From Prosopocoilus inquinatus (lineage: Eukaryota > Arthropoda > Insecta > Coleoptera > Lucanidae), in NCBI GenBank assembly GCA_036172665.1, contig CM069871.1:8184001-8248000 (forward strand): a stretch of 64,000 nt of DNA. The letters are read 5' to 3'. The position numbers and the translations under genes were made by a program. Positions 33,601 through 43,879 of this stretch are shown in pieces (the first letter of the stretch is position 1; every line of letters begins with the position of its first letter). Below the pieces are notes generated by a model. The model did not search any database, had not been told where the DNA came from, and saw only the letters and a program-made list of their open reading frames with translations.

Positions 33601-35119
33601 ATAACAATTATGTTAAAAACGTTAGATTTTTGTTGAAGTAATTAAACATCTTCGTACGCTAGTTTTGTAACTGCGTTAAAAATCTGTGAAATTATTTTTT
33701 AATTATCGTACTAATAGCTGCAAGTGCAAGAAACTATTTCTATTGTAAAAACGGAGAGCAATAATTGAAGTATGATACGATGAAAAATTTAAATAAATTA
33801 GATTGCCTGTTCACACAATAATCTATGGGTTCAAGATAAGTGATTGAATAACTCTCAATCGAACAATTTTATTAATTGTTTTCAACACAAAACGCATGTT
33901 CTTATAAGGATAAAATTGAACTTGAATTTCTGCGTCGGCTTAAACCAATAAAGACATAAAAGCTCTCGCCTAGTGCAGACGTTTATTTCGTCGTTTATCG
34001 AAGTTTTAATAAAGAAACAGATTTATTTTTGCCATACAAATACAATAAACTTTAGTAATCGACATTGTAAGTTGATTATTGGCAATTTATACATTCATAT
34101 GACGTAAGAGTTTCCACTTTTTCGATGACCTTTAGATTGATTTAAACTGCATTCAGCGACCCCCCAAAACAATTTCTATGAAAAAGTAAAATAATTTTTA
34201 TCTGCGTTATTATTGCTATCTGGCCAATAGTTGTATAACAAATTTAGCTTCTTTTCTCGACCACTATTTGTGGTTTCAATTAAAGACATAGGTTTAGAGA
34301 CATTCTGTATTATTTATGTTTTTCTTCTTAAATTACACTTCGATTTGAAAGTTTTCTTAAAGCAAGAGGAAATAAAATATGTATGCACATACTAACTTAC
34401 AGAGCTCCCAAAGGCTTCAACGCCTCTGCCTGGATACAGTGTGCTGCGGTTACAACGAAACGCCTGTGAATCAAGAATCCTGAGCATCCGAAACTCGAAA
34501 AGTTGAACTCGTTTAGGTGCTTAAGCCGGGCCATCCAAGGAAACTCACCGAGCTCAGCATCGGTACCCCCGAATATTCTGTTGTGCAGCGTCACCTCCTG
34601 CACCCCACAGTTTCTTTTAGTGGGCGAAGGTAACCGCGGCGGAGGTGGCGGAGTAGTCGTAGTTGTAGTTGTAGTCGCAGTTGCAGTCTTGTTATCTAAA
34701 GAACAACAACACAATTAATATTTGTGTTTGTGTGTGTGTGTGGGCGCCTCTTTTAAGTACAGGCAATAATAATTACTTATGTAATTGTTGTATGATCCGC
34801 AGCAAACTCTTGGGAAACGCAGATCTTGGTTTGATGGTCCACAATTGGATGCTCTGAGGAAGTCGTACGAATCCTTATTTTTATTAAGGACTTGGTTGTA
34901 CAAAATTGGACACTTTTGTATCTCCGTGCAGAAAGCGGCTTGGTTATTCGGAGTCCAACAGGGTGTATCGAATCCTGGCGCAGGAAACAATCTGCTTTAA
35001 ATATTTTCCAAAAAAAAAAAAAAATAACAGAAAAACTTACTCAAGTCTATCGCAGGGAGCCCCTTTGCTAGTTGTATCAAAATCGTCGCCGACGCGAAAA
35101 CCATCGAATGAAACAACAT
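28167..35119 (-). CDS. Clip-domain serine protease C (CLIPB-like), 6 exons, ~402 aa
   Basis: Model: complement(join(28167..28513,28585..28668,28953..29140,34401..34695,34777..34991,35041..35119)). Exons 2-6 join in frame at GT-AG sites; exon 1 to exon 2 is out of frame by one base (see findings). It has a signal peptide, a clip domain (CWTP, FCT, QKC, SNCG, RVCC, with 22 residues between Cys3 and Cys4), a Thr/Pro-rich linker, and activation at [17 protein letters not shown]. The triad lies in [13 protein letters not shown] and GDSGGP. Position 189 is Asp (GGRDSC) and 226 is Gly (PGVY), so it should be trypsin-like, as usual for the family. The C-terminus extends 16 residues beyond WISESI with a basic run RRRRHR. 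Probable role is a terminal or penultimate protease of a haemolymph cascade, from family knowledge only. Confidence 0.9.
28585..28668 (-). CDS. Gene C exon 5: PICLS...GWGRTEK
   Basis: 84-nt exon between acceptor TCTCGCAG|AA and donor AAAG|GTAGGT. Codes for [26 protein letters not shown]. In genes A and B this region is fused to the last exon. Confidence 0.9.
28953..29140 (-). CDS. Gene C exon 4: catalytic Asp
   Basis: Acceptor TTTGTAG|A. Codes for [14 protein letters not shown], a Cys pair, and [18 protein letters not shown] chose donor ACAA|GTAAGC over a later GTAATT because it gives the phase 1 junction found in A and B and the conserved (K/R/E)xIxPICL start of the next exon. Confidence 0.9.
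29141..34400. other. Gene C intron 3 (5.3 kb), repeats and low complexity
   Basis: No exon is needed or seen. From 29390 to 30260 there are degenerate ~290-bp repeats ('atcttcaaggtcaga', 'tcagatagtttgaag'). A hammerhead element lies at 30458-30540 and a (gaa)n run at 30638-30673. The minus strand from 31620 to 30610 holds several Lys/Glu-rich open stretches in different frames, possibly a decayed gene of unknown kind. 33258 has a 'tacagggtgtctc' element tip. Confidence 0.5.
30458..30540 (-). ncRNA. Hammerhead ribozyme, copy c (chimeric, probably inactive)
   Basis: On the minus strand: CTGAAGA (30498-30492), stem II AGCCC/GGGCT with loop CAAGCA, GAAA, stem III ACAG/CTGT, and triplet GTA before CAGAGG (predicted cut between 30464 and 30463). 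The 5' strand of stem I is missing: box 1 is joined directly to the leader 'gaacagataaaatagcgac...tttttgac' of the 9409-9480 type. Stem I cannot form in cis. Confidence 0.65.
34401..34695 (-). CDS. Gene C exon 3: Thr/Pro linker, activation site, catalytic His
   Basis: Acceptor CTTTAG|AT. A low-complexity run of alternating Thr/Ala, then eight Thr, then five Pro, is coded by act/aca repeats. Then KRNCGVQ (inter-domain Cys), HNR|IFGG and [10 protein letters not shown] follow. Donor CTCT|GTAAGT, phase 2, as in A and B. Confidence 0.92.
34777..34991 (-). CDS. Gene C exon 2: clip domain
   Basis: Codes for [32 protein letters not shown] and FPRVCCGS, the six clip cysteines. Acceptor candidates are AAAGCAG|A (exon end 34991) and TTTAAAG|C (34994); both leave one base before the first codon where two are needed. 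Donor ATAA|GTAATT, phase 1. Confidence 0.88.
35041..35119 (-). CDS. Gene C exon 1: signal peptide
   Basis: ATG at 35119, with an in-frame Met six codons in. The core is [17 protein letters not shown]. Donor TTGA|GTAAGT, phase 1, like genes A and B. Only 49 nt separate it from exon 2. The reading frames of exons 1 and 2 do not meet with the available AG sites. Confidence 0.7.
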
Positions 35120-37985
35120 GTTGTACTGGAGGGGGGGGGGGCACTTTTTCGGAAATACTAGTACACGCCACCGCAGTCTACGCGAAACTGGTACAGCTCG
35201 TCCATTTATCTTTATTTTTGTTGTTGTCAAACAGTGACCTCATCACGATTGATAAGCTACTTTGGCCAAATACGTCGCATCGTTTGACCCAGAATGTGTG
35301 ATGTGAAGCGTGTTGGTGGGAATAATCGTTTTGCACTGAGCTATGCAGAAAAAAAAGCAGATTGGATTAAATAATAATAATAATAACCAGGCAGGCGAAA
35401 GGGCTCATGACTCAATATTGGAATCTCCTTTTTAAGATTGGTGACTTAAGTATTTCCTGGTATTGTTACGCGGAAGGGAAGCAAAAAGGAAAATTTCTGA
35501 TGCATTTCGTTACAAACTTTTATCAACTTTAGCGTACCGTTTCTAGAAAATTAGTTGCCCAAGAGAAAATCCCAGTTTCGTTCGTTTCCGATTTTCATTA
35601 CAGTCAGCTGCCGTGATTAATGTAATAAAAATCACTGTCGAAGGAGGAGGGGAGTTCTAACTACTAGGCAAGAAAAATAGATTTTTTTTTTTGAATAAGG
35701 AACAAGAAGATTTTTGCTAAAGACTAAAGTAAATACAGAATAAGAAAATCGTTCTTTAATTAATCATCTTCCAAAACAACTTTTTATTTCCCTGATTTAT
35801 ATTTGAAGTAAGGACAAGGTTCATAAATGTGTCGGTCTCACATTTCGTGAGTCATTCTGCAATCGGCGAGGTCGATCTTACAGTTTCTTTTTCTTTTAAT
35901 TAGTTTTTTTTTACTAATTAGCAAAAAGTTATAAAAATTGGTTCGCTCTGTTGAGTGTATCACAAATTTAAAAACGGGGGAAGAGGACACTTTCGGCTTA
36001 CATATCTTACCCTAATTAATAACAAAAAAAAAGGCAAAACGCGATTCAAGAAAAAAAAAGAGATATGTGCGTTCAGTAGTTGGTGAGGATATCAACTTAT
36101 CCTCCCTCCAGTTTCACAAAAATTATTTAATCACTGATTAATTTAACAGCGTGATTAAAGCCTGTGATTGGTTGGTTGAAACAATATAATCGGCTGTTTC
36201 AAATCTATTGTTAACTTCTTCCTTAATGAGAGAATTAAATTACCTGCTGATTAACAATTTTTTTTGTCAAACCCATCGTCAGTGTACTTATATTCTAAAA
36301 AAAAACTAATTGCCTAAATCAAATAAGATAATTTTCCAGCCCCATACAATTCCAAATTGGGGGCGTTTTGTCAAATGCTGCGTGTAATATAATAAAAATG
36401 AATGGAGTGGAATTTTAGAAAATTTTTTTAACAGGAAACAAGAATGTGTCATTTCTGTTCCAGATTTTTCCCCAAGTAAACTGAAGTAAATATTGAATAA
36501 ACATAATCGTCGTTTACTTAATCGATTAACTTTTTCAACCCCTCCCCCCCTCCCAATTTTTTTTATAGAACCATGGGTTGCATTTCTTCAATTCTGTAGT
36601 TGTTACTTCTTCTAAAACATTTTTTGCTAAATTATTACCGTTTTTCTTTTGCCTTTTTATTTCCGGTTCACTTTTGAAGTAAGGACAAAACTCATAAATG
36701 AATCGATCTCCTATTTTGTGAGTCATTCTGCTCTCTACGAAGTCGACCCCTTGCAATGAATGCATTGAGTGCAATGAGTATTTGTTGGCCTTTTTTTTGG
36801 TGTAGGTCTTCTTTGCAGGTGTTAATTACTCGTATTAAAAGAGCTAACATTATTTACAAGTATTTGTTAAGTTTGTCACAAATTCAAAAACGGGGGCTCC
36901 CGCTATTTATTACCAGCAAAGATAAAACGTAGTTCAGGCCCCCCAAAAAAGAGATGCAACGAAGTGTGACGAAGAGCAACTACTTAAAAAATGACGACCA
37001 ACCCCATGACTTCAAAAGTTCAAAACTCACCTGGATTTTCTGCAGGAGTAGTTACAACCATGTTCTTTTGAAACTGCTGGTGCTAAGGGAAGAAGTTGTG
37101 GAGAGAAAGGGTTCCTGAACCAAGCAGAACCAACCACCCCAAAAGCAGCTCTTCTTCCTAAGAAGGTCACGCGTTGCGTTTTATAATACCTCTGGCGTTC
37201 CTTCCACAATACCGTCTTTGCAAGTGCGTTTTCCAAAAAAGTGCATAATATTGTAATTCGCGAAAGATCAAGGCACCGTTAAAGTTGCAAAACAACCGCG
37301 TGACTCCTCAATTTCATGTTTTGAAGAGGAATATGGTAAGGGCAAATTCTTCAAAGACGTTTGTTGAATGTGGTTTTGAAAAAAAAGTGACACCCGTAAT
37401 CAAAAATCAACTTTGAACTTGACCGGGTATTGCTCTGCAGATTGGCAAGGAATTGGACCCACAGCATTCTCAGAGAGGTTAAAAAAAAATCGATCGCCGA
37501 TAGATCAGACAGAGAATGCTTGTTCCTCGAAATTTAGCGCTGTTTAAACTAAAACTTTCGGTAAGTAGCCACAAGAACAAGAGGAGAAAAGCTTTATTGA
37601 AGCTCCAACGGAGAAAAAGAGATGCGTCCAGTAATTGTTGGGGATCATCATGGTTTAAGGAAAACTTTGTGAAGAGGCCAATAAAGTGCGATGAAGAGCA
37701 GACCAAGTCAAGAAAAAAAATAACATCGACCACTCCTTGACTTCTTTAATAGTTGCCACAGTCCTTTTTCTAAAGACAATAGATAATGCAATAAAGGATG
37801 ATAAAACGGTTACTTACACCAATGTGGAGAGAAAACGATCTTGAATCGTTCCAAAGTAGGTCTTTATCTGCTTTGCGTTTGGTGCGATTGGGAAGCTTAA
37901 GTTGGTAGAAAATGAAAATGCTAGGAAAAAGTATAAAATAGCACTGGTAAAAATAGTGAAAACCAGAAGATTGCGATGCATGCAT
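35120..37985. other. Upstream of gene C, degenerate repeats, no gene
   Basis: Begins with a run of G (35131-35140) just upstream of the gene C start. Segments at 35690-36070 and 36420-36960 are diverged direct copies ('gaagtaaggacaa', 'gtgagtcattctgc', 'acaaatt' followed by 'aaaaacggggg'). Open frames here are short, unconserved-looking and overlap. Confidence 0.5.
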
Positions 37986-37989
37986 CGAG

Positions 37990-38900
37990 AGAATGCCAGA
38001 AGAACAGATGGCTAAAAGATCGCGTTGACAAAATCAGCAAAGCCGAAAAGACGAAGATCCAAGGAAAATGGTGAATTCGAATTCAAGAGAAAAGTAATCA
38101 AAAGAACAGATGGCCAAAGGGTCTCGATGATAAAGTCAGTAAACCCGAAAAAATGGCCAAACATCAAACAGATGGCCAAAGGATCGCCTTGACAAAATCA
38201 GCAAAGCCGAAAAGACGAAGATCCAAGGAAAATGGTGAATTCGAATTCAAGAGAAAAGTAGTCAAAAGAGTAGATGGCCAAAGGGTCTCGATGACAAAGT
38301 CAGTAAACCCGAAAAGGTGGCCAAACATCAAACAGATGGCCAAAGGATCGCCTTGACAAAATCAGCAAAGCCGAAAAGACGAAGATCCAAGGAAAATGGT
38401 GAATTCGAATTCAAGAGAAAAGTAATCAAAAAAGCAGATGGCCAAAGGGTCTCGATGATAAAGTCAGTAAACCCGAAAAAATGGCCAAACATCAAACAGA
38501 TGGCCAAAGGATCGCCTTGACAAAATCAGCAAAGCCGAAAAGACGAAGATCCAAGGAAAATGGTGAATTCGAATTCAAGAGAAAAGTAGTCAAAAGAGTA
38601 GATGGCCAAAGGGTCTCGATGACAAAGTCAGTAAACCCGAAAAGGTGGCCAAACATCAAACAGATGGCCAAAGGATCGCCTTGACAAAATCAGCAAAGCC
38701 GAAAAGACGAAGATCCAAGGAAAATGGTGAATTCGAATTCAAGAGAAAAGTAATCAAAAAAGCAGATGGCTAAAGGGTTGCGATGGCAAAGTCAGTAAAC
38801 CCGAAAAGACGAAGATTCAAAGAAAATGGTCAATTCGAATTCAAGAGAAAACTAGTCAAAAGAACACAAGGCTAAAGGGTCGCATTAATAAGTCAGTAAT
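37990..38900. repeat. 164-bp satellite, about five units
   Basis: The phrase 'atggccaaacatcaaacaga' starts at 38153, 38317, 38481 and 38645, exactly 164 bp apart, with diverged partial units on both sides. Neighbouring units differ alternately ('gtaatcaaaa' and 'gtagtcaaaa'), suggesting a 328-bp higher-order unit. The repeated 67-aa open frames do not join across units because 164 is not a multiple of three. Confidence 0.92.
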
Positions 38901-40588
38901 TGAAAAGGGGAAGATGAAGGAAGAGGTGGTGAATTCTAATTCAACGGACAAGAAAAGAATGCACCACAAAAGAAGGAAAGTATTTAAAGCTGCAGTTTAC
39001 AATTACGAGATGAAAAAAAAAAGGATACAAAACGTCCAGACCCGGCCCAAAGGGAGAACTGCTGTTGTTTTTCGTCGTCATGAAAGCGCCCCCGCACTTC
39101 TTTGAATATTTGGCGCAAGAAGAAAAATTGCTGGGATGTTTTTACCCCCCTCCCCCAAGCACTTTATCCTTTATTTTATTTATTTTTTTTATTATCCTTA
39201 CACCAAACAATTACCACTTGTTTCAACTCCCCGAAAAAGGAAAATCCCTTGAGGCCAAAAACATTGACAATTTGAAGACACTTAGAATTTTTATTTATTT
39301 ATTTTTTTATGAAAATGGTTTGAAGCTATTTGTGGAAGGCAAAATAAATAAAAATTAAATTGAATTCGATTAAATTAGTAGATATAATTTAAAGTTATAA
39401 ATGCAAAATGCTATTTTGGTAATTTTATATAAAAAGAGTAGAATCGACTAATTTGCCCAAACAAAGATTTACTAAAGTAATAGAATAGTATGAAATAAAT
39501 AAACTGCACAGGCCAGGAATGAACGATATTTTGTTGCCTCACGGGGCTACATAATTTTCCAGTTTAGAAAGAACCTGAGGGAATCCCCCTCGTAATTGCA
39601 GTTGTAAAGTGGACTCGAACGACTCACCATAATAGACAAACAATTTCACAGCTTCTTGTGGGCGATTGCCCTGAATTAATCCCCCGATTTGTTTTTGCAT
39701 TGTACAAAACAAAAAGTTTATCTTATCCTCAAGAGTGACAGTTACCTTGCAAAGTGGAAAATTTTTAAATAATAGTTACAAGGTTAACAACAAGGTAAAA
39801 CGAGAAAATTGATGTGGGCAGATAAAAGCATGAAATTGTACTGAGGGTTTTCCCACAGAAATTTTGTTTTGATAATCATAATAATGTTTGGGGGAAGATC
39901 TCGGGCGTATGTCTTCTTTAAGAAAAATATTTCCTACTAAGTACTCATACATACCCGTTATTATTATTATTATTATTTTTTGTTGTAGATACAAATTCAC
40001 ATTTAGTAGAATTTTACACCACCAACACAAATTCCGCAAAACTAAACTATCTCTTGGTTTTCACGCACTATAACGCTTCACCTTGCAGGATGGACTTCCT
40101 AATCGTCTTCTTCTTCTTCTTCTTTTCCTGTGAAAAGCAGAGGAGTTGTTTTTCGCACACGGAATTCCCAATAGTGCGACGAGTGCCGACCTTTGACGCA
40201 GTCTATTAAACTCTACCCACGATTCAATCGAAAGTACACGGACCCACACTACCACACTTATATTTGTAAACGTAAAATCCGGTTTAACTTGAAGTACAGT
40301 CAAGTGAAACTGGAATCTCGGACTGTTGCAGCTAATAATTTAGCACGTTTCACGTTCTAAGCTTAAACAATAAACCATTTGATTGGTGGTCATTAAGATA
40401 ATAATTCTCTTTAGGTGTAAGAATGTCACGTTCTTGATTCTTATTGTAATATCACGTTTTCCTTTTTTTTTTTTAATCATCATAAGCATGTCGTAAGCGT
40501 TGAAACTACTGCAAAAGAAACATACCAATCCGTTTGAATTCTTTTGGAAAACTGGGAAAAACTATTACTTTTGCAAATAGCGCCCTCT
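38901..40588. other. No gene seen
   Basis: AT-rich stretch with short unsupported open frames, (att)n at about 39958-39978 and (ctt)n at about 40104-40122. I see no exon-like or transposon-like signal. Confidence 0.5.
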
Positions 40589-40589
40589 A

Positions 40590-41760
40590 GACACTTTATA
40601 ACAGATTGGTTGGAGTGTTTGAATAGAAACTTTCAATCAGTTGAAAATTTCGTTTCAAACGAGCCGAAGTTCGTTAATTTCTGATAAAGTGCACAGGCGT
40701 TATGATGTTTTTTAAAGGAAATAATTCAACTGTTTCCCCCACTCTTATTAATGGTGATACGATAATAAGTCTGAAATCAAAGTTATGTAGAATTTATACA
40801 GCTTTCTAATCACGCTATTAAAGCTGTAGCTTATTCTGAGACTTTTATTAGTAAAATTAATTTTTATTGTTGAGTCTGTTTAGCCACTTTATAACAGATT
40901 AGTCGGAGTGTTTGAATAGAAACTTTCAATCAGCTGAAAATTTCCTTTCAAACGAGCCGAAGTTCGTTAAGTTTTGATAAAGAGCACAGAAGTTATGATG
41001 TTTTTTAAAGGAAATAATTCAACTGTTTCCCCCACTCTTATTAATGGTGATACGATAATAAGTCTGAAATCAAAGTTATGCAGAATTTATACAGCATTCT
41101 AATTACACTATCAAATCTGTAGCTTATTCTGAGACTTTTATTAGTAAAATTAATTTTTATTGTAGAGCCTGTTTAGCCACTTTATAACAGATTAGTCGGA
41201 GTGTTTGGATAGAAACTTTCAATCAGCTAAAAATTTCCTTTCAAACTAGCCGAAGTTCGTTAAGTTTTGATAAAGAGGACAGACGTTATGATGTTTTTTA
41301 AAGGAAATAATTCAACTGTTTCCTCCACTCTTATTAATGGTGATACGACAATAAGTCTGAAATCAAAGTTGTGCAGAATTTATACAGCTTTCTAATCACA
41401 CTATTAAAGCTGTAGCTTATTCTGAGACTTTTATTAGTAAAATTAATTTTTATTGTTGAGTCTGTTTAGCCACTTTATAACAGATTAGTCGGAGTGTTTA
41501 AATAGAAATTTTCAATCAGCTGAAAATTTCCTTTCAAACGAGCCGAAGTTCGTTAATTTCTGATAAAGAGCACAGACGTTATGATGTTTTTTAAAGGAAA
41601 TAATTCAACTGTTTCCCCCACTCTTATTAATGACGATACGATAATAAGTCTGAAATCAAAGTTATGCAGAATTTATACAGCATTCTAATTACACTATCAA
41701 ATCTGTAGCTTATTCTGAGACTTTTATTAGTAAAATTAATTTTTATTGTAGAGCCTGTTG
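40590..41760. repeat. 293-bp satellite, four units
   Basis: Units begin near 40590, 40883, 41176 and 41469 with 'cactttataacagatt' and share 'gccgaagttcgttaa', 'tgatgttttttaaaggaaat' and 'ggtgatacg'. They end near 41760 ('tgtagagcctgtt'). Units 2 and 4 share 'cagcattctaattacactat' while 1 and 3 share 'cagctttctaatcac', so units alternate. No ORF and no hammerhead core. Confidence 0.93.
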
Positions 41761-43600
41761 AAATATATTTTCGTTGAATTTCTCTCAGTCTCTTTAACTA
41801 TAATTTTTTTTTCTTTCAAAGCCTAGGTATTACGGTTTGCTGTATATCGCCGGTTGCCGCCCTTATTGAGACACCCGGTATAGAAATCCAAAAATCTTAA
41901 GTTTAATCGTGATATCTGAATTAATAGGTCTTAAGGTACTCGTCGTCGTCATCATCATCACCATCATCATCAACAACAACAACAACAAAACAATCTAGAT
42001 TATGTGTTTTCCCATTCTCAGTATTATCATCGCAATAAACATTTTTTTAATGAAGAAATAATAGTCGTCGTCTGTACATATTTACCGAGATAATTACGAG
42101 GAAACTTACCGTGAACGTTCATTCATGGTTCGCATATAAAATGTTTACTGAATAAAAGAAAAACAAATAGAAAAATGCTGGGATTTTTAATGAGCGATTA
42201 AAAGAAATGTTTGTTTCAATCACGTCCGACCGGCCAGCGTAAATGGACTTTTGCTTGTCAATGACGAAGACTTCAAAAAAAAAAAAATATAGAAAACCTG
42301 AGACTCATTCATTCAGAGAATTTGGTTGGCGTAAATCACTTGAACGGAAAAAAATTACACGCATGATGCAAATTAATTTCTTTGGGATTTAATTCTGAAT
42401 GCAAAAATTCTGAAAAAAATATATAAATAAATAAGTCCCCTTCTGCGTCTTGTTTTTGTTATCAGTTTAACATTTTCTTTAAGTGCAGAGTACCGTTATC
42501 CAAACGGCTCTATCTAAATATCTGAAACGCGTGAGCAACGAAATTTCCAGGAACTTACCTCATAGGTAATTCCGTTCGAAACTTGATTGAATCGTTTTTC
42601 TTTCTTTTAATTTTTATTCTTTCTTGGTAGGTAGATACATCATTCGGTCTCTTCGAAAAACGTAAGTCATTACTACATCACCGGTTATCCTATTAAGGTG
42701 TTGCGCTCCTTTTTTTTTTTTTTTTTGAAGAAAGAAAGTCACTTCTTGTTTTCTTAAGGCGAATCCAGATTATGTTTCAGTTGAAAGCCATCAGGAGATT
42801 TCGTCGACCCTGCATTTTTAGGCGCAATAAAACACAGAAAATAAATAAACAAAGTTGCTGCTGGAATACCAGTTTGGGTAAACCCAAATTAAATTAAAAA
42901 GAAAAAAACGTAAATGTCTTGCACTGAATTTATTTTAAGGTTTTATTCGACGTTTTAAATTTATTTGCTTGTTGAGTTGTCGTTTAGGTTTTTCCTTTTT
43001 CCAAACTGCCACCAAATAGAAAAAAAGAAGAAAGAAAAAACAATGCAACAAAATTTTATCCTGGCCCTGTCATTTCTTGACGCCTTAAAATTATGCAACC
43101 CGTTCTACTTACAAAATGTAGCTGTCTAAAATTGTTTCATTAAAAGGTATAGTCGCGAGCATGATTAAATTTTGGTCGTCAATGTCAATCAAAACGTCCG
43201 TCAGTTTCAATTCTAGAAATTAAAAATTTTCGCATAATTATCCTACCGTCTACATAAAAAAAAAGAAAATTGTTAAAAATAACTTAAATTTTTAAGAAAT
43301 GATTCTCAGTATCCAAAATTAAGCCATCAAACTCCTTACTTTTAGTAAAACACAAGTCCGGCACCAATCTTTCACAATCGTTGATGTTCAAAATTTATCG
43401 CTCGCTACTGTACGACCTATTAGTGGCAGCTGCCTTACTTTAACTAGCAAATAAATTGGCAAGGAATATGAAATAAGACCTTGAAGTTACGAATGATACA
43501 GAACGACACCTAATTATAGTCCTGTTTGAAGCGGAATCCTCGACGTTAAATAAAAAAAAAAATGTTGATAAGTAGGTTAGAAATTTGGAAATCGGAACGG
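41761..43600. other. No gene seen
   Basis: AT-rich. Contains a tip-like 'gagacacccggtata' at about 41867-41881, a trinucleotide tract ((tca)n then (aac)n) at 41941-41990, and homopolymer runs. Confidence 0.5.
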
Positions 43601-43625
43601 AGAAGGGGCAAGACGTGAGAAACGG

Positions 43626-43802
43626 CCAAATCGTAATCAGATCACGGAAAGTGAGATGGGTAGTGCGACAAAGAATGGTAGATAAGTGAAGAGTGCCGAT
43701 AAGAGGAGAATTGGTCCTTCTCCTCTTATCGGCACTCTTCACTTATCTACCATTCTTTGTCGCACTACCCATCTCACTTTCCGTGATCTGATTACGATTT
43801 GT
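43626..43802. repeat. Near-perfect palindrome, ~84-bp arms
   Basis: Left arm ends 'ccgataagaggagaa' at 43710, and the right arm starts 'ttctcctcttatcgg' at 43718. The arms match without visible mismatch out to 'caaatcgtaatcag' and its inverse. The spacer is 7 nt. Produces mirror open frames on both strands. Confidence 0.9.
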
Positions 43803-43879
43803 TTGGAGAAGAACACAAAAATCATGGAAGAATTGGTCAGGGGCAGTCAAGGAACGAAGATCTGGAGAAAACGCGCGTC

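Noticed and set aside
38153..38680. CRISPR-like array
   Set aside because: Long contiguous satellite units without repeat/spacer structure, in a eukaryotic window.
38153..38684. Three identical-looking 67-codon frames as possible gene copies
   Set aside because: They are phases of a 164-bp satellite, and the frame breaks in each unit.
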